This document shows, in pieces, positions 58,072 through 64,000 of a DNA stretch of 64,000 nucleotides (within the stretch, counting starts at the first letter, position 1; every line of letters starts with the position of its first letter). The translations under genes were made by a program, and so were the position numbers. Source of the DNA: Clostridiales bacterium. GTDB lineage: Bacteria; Bacillota; Clostridia; Oscillospirales; Acutalibacteraceae. Below the pieces are notes generated by a model. It saw only the letters and a list, made by a program, of their open reading frames with translations. It had not been told where the DNA came from and did not search any database. The stretch covers positions 136,767-200,766 of the forward strand of contig JAJQIJ010000013.1 of the NCBI GenBank assembly GCA_021199275.1, written 5' to 3'.

Positions 58072-60131
58072 TAAAAACCACCGCCCGAAAAATTGCCGCC
58101 GCTTTCGGGCATGCTGTTATTTCCCATGTTGCCGCCTCTGCCGGACATGCCGGCGGAATCGCCCGAATCACCGCCGCCGCCGAAAAGAGATGACAAGTCA
58201 AAGTCGGAGCTGCTGTCCTCTTCAGTGGTTTCAATTCCCTCGCTCAGGTCTGCTGACGAACGTATAACGTCGCCTTCGCTCAAATCGTCTGACTCTATTT
58301 CAATATAATAATCATTTTGTTCGCCGGTGGTGACATAGACCTTTTCAAACGTCATGTCTGTGCCGGAGCCGCCTGTTTGGCGGTATACATAATCGCCGTT
58401 GCCGTCGTTGTCATTGCCGACTGCGTCAATCGGCACCTGATATACGTCTTCTGTGGAACTTACTATTATTTCAACCGAAGCGTTCATGCCGACAAGCAGC
58501 TCTGTCGTTTCGCTGTCAACGGTAACTTCAGCCCCGAAAGAGCCGTTGTTGCTTGAAATCGGGTCTATTTGGGTAAGCGTGCCGGTAAGCGTTTCGTCAG
58601 ACGCGTCGCTTGTAATATTGCAGCTCAGCCCTATTTCGGCATTGTTTATGTCTGCTTCCTGAATTGTAATTGAAATTTTAAGCTTGCTCAGGTCGGCAAT
58701 GGTTGCCACGGCGTCCATGCCCGTGGCTGACGAGCCCACCGTTGCATTCAGCGACACCACGGTGCCGTCCTGCCCCGCCGTAAGTTCACAGTCAGCAAGA
58801 GAGCTTTGCAGCTCTTCAAGCGTGTCGCTGGTCTGCGCCTCTTCAAGCTGTTCCTGCGCACTTTCAAGCTGCTCTTTCGCACTGGACGCGGCGTCTTCAT
58901 ATTGCTCATATGTCTGCATGGCAGATTCATATTGCGAATATGCGCTTGTATATTCGCTTTCAAGGGTTGAATAATTGCATCTTTCCTTTACCGTTTCCAG
59001 CTTTTTAGCCTTTTGACACAGCTTGTAAAGCGTGTTTGTGCCGCTTGAATATGATATTGTGCTGCCGGTAAGGCTCTTTACTTTTGAAACAACGCCGTCA
59101 CAAATGCTGTCTGCCGTTTCGGAAACAGTGATTGATGTTGAAGAGCCTGAAGATGAAGATGAAGAAGATGAAGAATCGCCCGAAGCCGAAGCGATGAGCT
59201 GCTGGGCGGACGAAGAAGAGTCTGTGCCGGACGACGTGCTGCCGGACGAGCCGCCGCCCGAAATGTCATAAGTGCCCGTTTCGCAGCCGCCGTAATAGTT
59301 TTGCACGGCAGAAACATATTTTTTTGCCGCGCTTATAAGTTCGTCTGACGTGGCAGAGCCGCTTTTATAATTGCTGAGCGCCGTTTCGTAATTGGAAAGC
59401 GCCTTTACATATGCCGCGCCCGCCTTGTTGTAAGCCGCAAGCGCGCTGTCATAAGCGCTTTGGTAAGATGAAACTGCATTTTTCGCGTTGTTATATAAAA
59501 CATATGCGCTGTCAGATTCGGCCTTTGCGTCTGCAAGCTCGTCTTCATAATCGCTAAGCGCGTCGCACGCGTCATTATAGCTTTCAAGCGCGCTGTCATA
59601 TGACTTTTGTGCGCTTTCTACTGCTTTTTCAATGTTTTCCTGCTCTTTTTCAATTTGTTCTTCAAGCTCTGAAGTGTCAAGCGTGCAGATTACATCGCCC
59701 TCTGACACCTCGTCTCCCACGGCAACGTTTACTGTTTTAATTGTATATGAAAGAGACGTGGTTACACTTGACGTTGCAGAGCTTTCAACGCTGCCCGTTG
59801 CCGCAATGCTTTCTTCAAGCGTGCCCTTTGTAAGAGTCGTGGTTCTGATATATGAATATGCTGTGGTTGAAGAATTTGAATTTGCCAGCAAAACAGCCCC
59901 CGCAACAATTGCAGCAACCAAAATTAGTGCAATAAGCGCCGTTAAAAGCCTGTGCTTTTTAACCCAGTTCTTTAATCTGCCGCGTTTTTTGGGCTTTTTT
60001 GACCCCTTGCCCTTTTTCACGCTTTCGCTGCGCAATTCCTGCGCATTGCGGCTTTCTGCCAATTCCTCAGCGCCCGGTGCAGTCTCTGTTTCATTTTTAA
60101 AGTCATAAATATTTATGCTGCCTTTTTTCAT
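58071..60131 (-). CDS. HlyD/MacA-type membrane-fusion adaptor with long coiled coil
   Basis: 686 residues, long for the family. A basic cytoplasmic N-terminus, a membrane helix (61-84), the first half of a lipoyl-like domain (SSLSYTIKTVNVAVGDEVSEGDVICTLD), a very long helical hairpin (about 165-470), the second lipoyl half and a beta barrel. Within the hairpin lies a Ser/Gly-rich interruption (SSSSSSSSSG stretch) encoded by a GAAGAT-type triplet tract at 59148-59175. The C-terminal 40 residues are Gly/Ser/Met-rich (SGRGGNMGNNS). It connects the MacB-type permease to the outside in an envelope without an outer membrane. ATGA overlap with the upstream gene. Confidence 0.88.
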   Translation of the reverse strand: MKKGSINIYDFKNETETAPGAEELAESRNAQELRSESVKKGKGSKKPKKRGRLKNWVKKHRLLTALIALILVAAIVAGAVLLANSNSSTTAYSYIRTTTLTKGTLEESIAATGSVESSATSSVTTSLSYTIKTVNVAVGDEVSEGDVICTLDTSELEEQIEKEQENIEKAVESAQKSYDSALESYNDACDALSDYEDELADAKAESDSAYVLYNNAKNAVSSYQSAYDSALAAYNKAGAAYVKALSNYETALSNYKSGSATSDELISAAKKYVSAVQNYYGGCETGTYDISGGGSSGSTSSGTDSSSSAQQLIASASGDSSSSSSSSSGSSTSITVSETADSICDGVVSKVKSLTGSTISYSSGTNTLYKLCQKAKKLETVKERCNYSTLESEYTSAYSQYESAMQTYEQYEDAASSAKEQLESAQEQLEEAQTSDTLEELQSSLADCELTAGQDGTVVSLNATVGSSATGMDAVATIADLSKLKISITIQEADINNAEIGLSCNITSDASDETLTGTLTQIDPISSNNGSFGAEVTVDSETTELLVGMNASVEIIVSSTEDVYQVPIDAVGNDNDGNGDYVYRQTGGSGTDMTFEKVYVTTGEQNDYYIEIESDDLSEGDVIRSSADLSEGIETTEEDSSSDFDLSSLFGGGGDSGDSAGMSGRGGNMGNNSMPESGGNFSGGGF

Positions 60132-61132
60132 TGTACCGTTTCCCCGCTTTCATCTTTTTTGCTTTCGGCTTTATCTTTTTTAAGGGGTGCGCAGCATGCC
60201 GCGCCCGCAATCAGGGCTGCTATAACCGAAAACACCAAGGCGCCTGCGCAGGCTGTCAGATATTGCTGCGCCTGAGCCCCCGAAGCCATGCCGCTGTTTT
60301 CACCTGCACCGGCTTCGCTTTCAAAGCCCTGCACAATGTCTGAATCAATGTCGCCGTCAAAGTCGCCGCCACCGCCGGCACCCGGGCTCTGTGAATCTGC
60401 GCCGTCGGGAATTTCCAAGTCAAAATCGCCGTCGGGGCCGCTGTCTGATTTCGGGCGCTGCTGCATTTCGCCGTCTTCTTCGCTGCCGCTCGTTATATTA
60501 ACAGCGCTTTCATTTTGCATTAATGCAGACGTCAGCGGGCTGCTGACTGCCGCGCCGAGCCCCGTGCCCAGAGCGCCGAACAAAAACACAATTAGAAAAG
60601 CCTCTGTAAAAAGCTGCTTTTTTATTGCTTTTACCGGCACGCCGTTTGCGCGCATATTTGAAAACATGTTTTTCTTTTTATTAGTGCTTACAAAATTTAT
60701 AACGGCAATTAAAATTATTGCCAAAACAGCCGCCCCGGCGGCAATAGCCGCAGCGGCAGCTGAATATGCCCCGCCCGGCTGTGCCTGGCCGCCGAATTCG
60801 CCGCCTTCTGTTTGACTTTCACCGCTTATTTCGGCGTCGCTGGCTGCTTCGGTTTCACTGTTTGTTTCGGTTTCGCTGTCTGTGCCATCGTCGCTCAAAG
60901 TTAGGTTTATAAGCGCCGTGGCAGCGCTTACCGTTTCACTTTCATCGGCAGTGCTGTCTGCGCTGTCGCTGCTTTGCAGCGCGCCGGCATTTTTATTGCC
61001 AAAGCCCCTGGTGCCCTGCGTGTTCATGGCGAACATAGATATACATATCGCCGCGGCGGCAATAAAAGCAATTACCGCGCTGAGCGCTGTTCTTGCCTTT
61101 GCGTTTTTCATTCCGTCTAAAATTGCTTTCAT
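60128..61132 (-). CDS. Acidic FtsX-like membrane protein, degenerate permease
   Basis: 334 residues with four hydrophobic segments (14-36, 124-149, 175-198, 291-314). The segment SNMRANGVPVKAIKKQLFTEAF before the third helix resembles the coupling region of FtsX-fold permeases. The usual folded ectodomain is replaced by low-complexity acidic stretches: SDDGTDSETETNSETEAAS (about 80-98) and a Gly/Asp-rich loop (GGGGDFDGDIDSDI, about 253-266). I do not know a named family. It is the first gene of the efflux operon. ATG 61132 follows AAAGGAAA, and it overlaps the adaptor by ATGA. Confidence 0.75.
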   Translation of the reverse strand: MKAILDGMKNAKARTALSAVIAFIAAAAICISMFAMNTQGTRGFGNKNAGALQSSDSADSTADESETVSAATALINLTLSDDGTDSETETNSETEAASDAEISGESQTEGGEFGGQAQPGGAYSAAAAAIAAGAAVLAIILIAVINFVSTNKKKNMFSNMRANGVPVKAIKKQLFTEAFLIVFLFGALGTGLGAAVSSPLTSALMQNESAVNITSGSEEDGEMQQRPKSDSGPDGDFDLEIPDGADSQSPGAGGGGDFDGDIDSDIVQGFESEAGAGENSGMASGAQAQQYLTACAGALVFSVIAALIAGAACCAPLKKDKAESKKDESGETVQ

Positions 61133-61446
61133 AAAAACATTTCCTTTCCGTAATAAAGCCCAAGGCGGCGGGGCAAGGCTGTTGTTTGCATTTTTATGCC
61201 GCAAAGCCCTGCCTGCAGCCGCACCGTGAAACAAAAGATTTATGATATGCTAAGATATTACCACCGGCTTTTGATGTTTTTGCAATGCATTGAAAGTATT
61301 TTTGTAAACAACAATTTAACGGTTTGTTAATTTATTTAGCATTTCTGCCTTTGAATTTAAACGCCGCCGGTAAAGAAAAAATACTAACGGGCTGCCCTGC
61401 AAAATTGCAAAACAGCCCGTTGTGCATTTATTCAGCTTTCGGCGCC
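61133..61446. other. Intergenic region between the sensor kinase and the efflux operon
   Basis: Contains the kinase terminator (61374-61421) and, nearer the efflux operon, the 10-bp palindrome CAATGCATTG (61283-61292) in an AT-rich stretch that probably holds the efflux promoter. I could not fix -35 and -10 boxes with confidence. No gene is seen. Confidence 0.5.
61374..61421 (-). terminator. Terminator of the two-component operon
   Basis: In minus sense AACGGGCTG/CAGCCCGTT with an 18-base loop, followed by AGTATTTTTTCTTT. Confidence 0.75.
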
Positions 61447-63060
61447 CTATTCCTGCACCGGCAACGTAAAATAAAATTCAACGCCGCCCTGTATATTTCT
61501 GACTCCGTATTCGCCGGAATGCTTTTCAATAACGGTTTTTACAATATAAAGCCCCAGCCCCACATTGTTGCCCGGTGTTCTGGTGCGCGCCTTGTCTGAC
61601 TTATAAAAAGCGTCCCACAAATTGGCTATGTCTTCATCAGCAATATTGCGCCCCTCATTTTTCACCGTGAACACGGCGCTTCCCCCGTCTTTTTTAAGAG
61701 AGATTTCTATTTTGCCGCCGTTTGGCGTGTGATTTATGGCATTTGAAATATAGTTTTTCATGGCCTGTTCAATATATTTTTTGTCTGCCGTTACATATAT
61801 TTCGCTTTCAATTGTGCTTGATACCACAAATTTTTCAAGCATTGGCGTAAATTTGCCGGCGGTTTCATTGCACAGCTCAGACAAGTCGGCAATTTCAAAA
61901 TTCATTTTGGACAGCCCGTTTTCAATAGATGAAATGTCAAGCATGCTCATAACCATTTCATTTAAATTTTCGGTTTCCTCTATAATAACGTCGCAATAGC
62001 GGTCTTTATCTATATTTTCAACGTTGTTTTTAAGATTTTCGCTGTATATCTGCAAAAGCCCAAGCGGCGTTTTCATTTCGTGCGACACGTTGGCAATAAA
62101 TTCACGGCGCATTTTTTCAATATGCTTTTGGTAGTCAAGGTCTTTTTGCAGCGCTTCATTTGCAACACGCAAATCTTCAATGGTTTCTTTCAGGGAATCA
62201 GACATTGAATTTACGCTTACCGCCAGGCTGCCCAGTTCCTTTAAAGGCACGGTTTCGTTTGCACGGCTGTCAAAGTCGAGCTGCGCAATTTTTTCGGCAA
62301 CGCCTTCAACGTCAACCACCGGGCGGGCTATCCACTTTGAAATAAACACGGAAATTATAATTGCTATTATCAGCGCAAACGCCAATATGCCGGCGCTCAT
62401 CTGTGAAAAAACCGTAACTGTAGACGATATTGATTCAAGAGATATTGACATAATAACATAAACGTCTTTGTCGTCTTGCGTAAATTTACCTGTAAGCACA
62501 ATGCTTTTTCCGTCTCTCGACTGTTCGGAAATTTTAATTTCAGGCTCCTGCGAAAAGTCGTCTGTATTATAGCCCAAAAACTGCCCCAGTGATTTTAAAG
62601 AGCTGTCGCCGGTTTCGGCATTTTCCTTTTCAAGCAGCTGGGAATCCGTCGCTTCGCCGTCTGCTTCGGGCGGCTCGCTGTCTGCTTCGGGCGCGTCTTC
62701 GCCGCGCTGCATGCCGCCGAACTGTTGTTCAAATTCAAAATTTGTATATTCAGACGAATATATGCTGCCGTCTTCAGTCATAAGAGTCAGCTTTATGCCG
62801 TATTTGTTTTCCAAAATAATTGCAAGGTCGTTCAGCTCTGAAAAATCGCCGCTGTCGCTGTAGCTTTCTTTCACTGTGTAAAAGCTTTTTTCAATGCTGA
62901 GCTTCCCGTGGTATATAAAAAGCGGCTCAAGAAACAGCAAATTAAACACGCTTTGCGCAACAATTATAAAAACGATTACAAAAGCAAAGCATATTATTAG
63001 CCATGTTTTAATTGATATTGATTTTTTTGATTTTTTGCGCACTTTTATATCTTTTGACAT
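61447..63060 (-). CDS. Sensor histidine kinase
   Basis: 537 residues: membrane helix 1 (about 18-45), an extracellular sensor region of about 175 residues with a strongly acidic stretch (119-152, EDAPEADSEPPEADGE), helix 2 (222-242), HAMP linker, the phosphoacceptor helix FIANVSHEMKTPLG (H327), and an ATPase domain with N-box NYISNAINHTPNGG and a GLGLYIVK lid. I chose ATG 63060, eight bases after AGGAAG. A TTG at 63111 overlapping the regulator gene is possible. The acidic sensor suggests cations or cationic peptides as signals, which is inference. Confidence 0.92.
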   Translation of the reverse strand: MSKDIKVRKKSKKSISIKTWLIICFAFVIVFIIVAQSVFNLLFLEPLFIYHGKLSIEKSFYTVKESYSDSGDFSELNDLAIILENKYGIKLTLMTEDGSIYSSEYTNFEFEQQFGGMQRGEDAPEADSEPPEADGEATDSQLLEKENAETGDSSLKSLGQFLGYNTDDFSQEPEIKISEQSRDGKSIVLTGKFTQDDKDVYVIMSISLESISSTVTVFSQMSAGILAFALIIAIIISVFISKWIARPVVDVEGVAEKIAQLDFDSRANETVPLKELGSLAVSVNSMSDSLKETIEDLRVANEALQKDLDYQKHIEKMRREFIANVSHEMKTPLGLLQIYSENLKNNVENIDKDRYCDVIIEETENLNEMVMSMLDISSIENGLSKMNFEIADLSELCNETAGKFTPMLEKFVVSSTIESEIYVTADKKYIEQAMKNYISNAINHTPNGGKIEISLKKDGGSAVFTVKNEGRNIADEDIANLWDAFYKSDKARTRTPGNNVGLGLYIVKTVIEKHSGEYGVRNIQGGVEFYFTLPVQE

Positions 63061-63097
63061 AAGCCGTACTTCCTGACACGCTTTCTTTGCATGAATT

Positions 63098-63784
63098 TTA
63101 AATAGCTTCAAACCTGTAGCCCACGCAATGAATAGTTCTGATATAGTCAGCAGTGCTTTTGAGCTTTATTCTCAGCTGCTTTATGTGCGTGTCCACAGTC
63201 CTTTCGCCGCCCTCAAAATCATAGCCCCACACATTGTTCAAAATCTGGTCTCTTGTAAATGTTATTGACTGGTTGTTTAAGAAAAACATAAGCAGGTCAT
63301 ATTCGCGCCGGGTAAGTTCAATTTCTTCACCCTTTACATAAACGCTGCGCCTTACTGCGTTAATAGTTATGTCTCCGGCCACTATTTCATTTTCGCCTGC
63401 CTTGCCGAAACGGCGCAGCACGGCTTCAACCCTGGCAAGCAAAACCGTGGGTGAAAACGGCTTTTGTATATAGTCGTCAGCCCCGCTGTTAAGCCCGTTG
63501 ATTTGGTCATATTCCGCGCCCCGCGCAGTCAGCATTATAACCGGCACTAAAGACGCGTTTTCACGCAGCTCTCTGAGCACCTCAAAGCCGTCTTTACCGG
63601 GCATCATAACATCTAACAGCACCAGGTCTATTTCAGTGCTGTTTTCCCAGTATTTTTCAACGGCGTCGTCCCCATCATATGCCTCTATTACATAAAACCT
63701 GTTGGCTTTAAAAAAGTCTTTCAAAGCATAAACCATTTTGCGTTCATCGTCTGCAATCAAAATGCATCTTTTGTTTCCAACCAT
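63098..63784 (-). CDS. OmpR/PhoB family response regulator
   Basis: 228 residues. The receiver domain has acidic pair DDE (12-14), phosphoacceptor D58 in LVLLDVMMPGKDG, T86 and K108 (YIQKPFSP). The C-terminal winged helix has LTRREYDLLMFFLNN and GYDFEGGERTVDTHIKQLR. AGAGGT precedes the ATG. It is co-transcribed with the kinase 37 bases downstream, and the pair probably controls the adjacent efflux operon. A divergent repeat copy lies just upstream. Confidence 0.94.
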   Translation of the reverse strand: MVGNKRCILIADDERKMVYALKDFFKANRFYVIEAYDGDDAVEKYWENSTEIDLVLLDVMMPGKDGFEVLRELRENASLVPVIMLTARGAEYDQINGLNSGADDYIQKPFSPTVLLARVEAVLRRFGKAGENEIVAGDITINAVRRSVYVKGEEIELTRREYDLLMFFLNNQSITFTRDQILNNVWGYDFEGGERTVDTHIKQLRIKLKSTADYIRTIHCVGYRFEAI

Positions 63785-63799
63785 AATTTTTTACCTCTT

Positions 63800-63977
63800 T
63801 CAAACTTTTTTAGCTTGCCCGTCTTTACCGGGGCTTAGGGCGGCATGCCACCCCCAAGTCAGCAATGGCGGCGCCCCGCCATTCAACGTTTTCGCCGGTG
63901 GGTTGCACCGCCGCCGAAAAAATTAAGCACCGCCCGCAACCTAAAGCAGCGGGGAACATTCCCCCTAAGCTATATAG
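63800..63977 (-). repeat. Intergenic repeat family, divergent copy upstream of the response regulator
   Basis: In minus sense: CTATATAGCTTAGGGGG, CCCCGCTG, TTAATTTTTTCGGCGGCGG (also found at 18943-18961), AACGTTGAATGGCGGGG, a GC-rich stem and GACGGGCAAGC. The order of blocks matches the family, although the sequence has drifted. The last 23 bases of the window add nothing identifiable. Confidence 0.55.
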
Positions 63978-64000
63978 TAAAACGTTAATGTGATATATAT

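Noticed and set aside
12865..64000. CRISPR array made of the recurring repeats
   Set aside because: The copies are kilobases apart, of different length and in different intergenic regions, with no spacer structure and no cas genes.

Overview
The window reads as a chromosomal segment of an endospore-forming member of the Clostridia, plausibly an Oscillospirales-type gut bacterium. The evidence is an alpha/beta-type small acid-soluble spore protein (36738-36917), a PdaA-type spore-cortex deacetylase, LexA with a Gram-positive-style promoter, strong AGGAGG-type ribosome sites, several TTG/GTG starts, near-consensus sigma-A promoters and tRNA genes that encode their CCA ends. No phage, plasmid, CRISPR or rRNA is seen, and the taxonomy is inference.

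Layout. 1-3.2 kb (minus): the start of a DRE-TIM aldolase, then serC-serA for serine synthesis. 3.2-4.0 kb: an unrecognised gene. 4.4-9.9 kb (plus): ddl-murI-DUF1934-argS-radical SAM/SPASM. 10.1-21.5 kb: an MFS carrier, then mostly minus-strand genes (csaA, a voltage-gated cation channel, birA, degV, a HAD phosphatase, dCMP deaminase, mrp, lexA, a MATE pump, rsmA) and tRNAs Gly, Gln, Met and Glu. 21.7-26.1 kb: marR plus a heterodimeric ABC exporter. 26.1-34.0 kb: an aquaporin and a 2289-residue wall-anchored surface protein. 34.2-43.3 kb: gdhA, a metallophosphatase, the spore protein, tadA-CPBP protease-galU, a RING/DUF2628 protein, prfB and pdaA. 43.5-48.0 kb: mreBCD-mrdA for rod shape. 48.2-52.6 kb: a methylglyoxal-synthase-like gene, then hisS-aspS-yfbR. 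52.8 kb: an isolated 23-codon gene with its own promoter and terminator. 53.1-55.6 kb: nanE-nanK-nanA for sialic acid use. 56.0-63.8 kb: a two-component system and a MacAB-like efflux operon with an extra acidic FtsX-like membrane protein.

Genes that work together: SerC and SerA are consecutive steps to serine. Ddl, MurI, PdaA, MreBCD and PBP2 build or edit the wall. NanE, NanK and NanA turn sialic acid into GlcNAc-6-phosphate. The MarR gene precedes the exporter pair it probably controls, and the sensor kinase pair sits just upstream of the efflux operon.

The most unusual feature is a family of about 140-bp intergenic repeats. Full copies or fragments appear at least a dozen times. They usually begin at or just after a stop codon and run in the same sense as the next gene. 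They have a layout of stem-loops ending in a conserved CCCTTATTGAA block. One copy is split by a TA-flanked, MITE-like element, and another supplies the last codons of the mgsA-like gene. The mgsA-like product itself lacks several residues known to be catalytic in methylglyoxal synthase.
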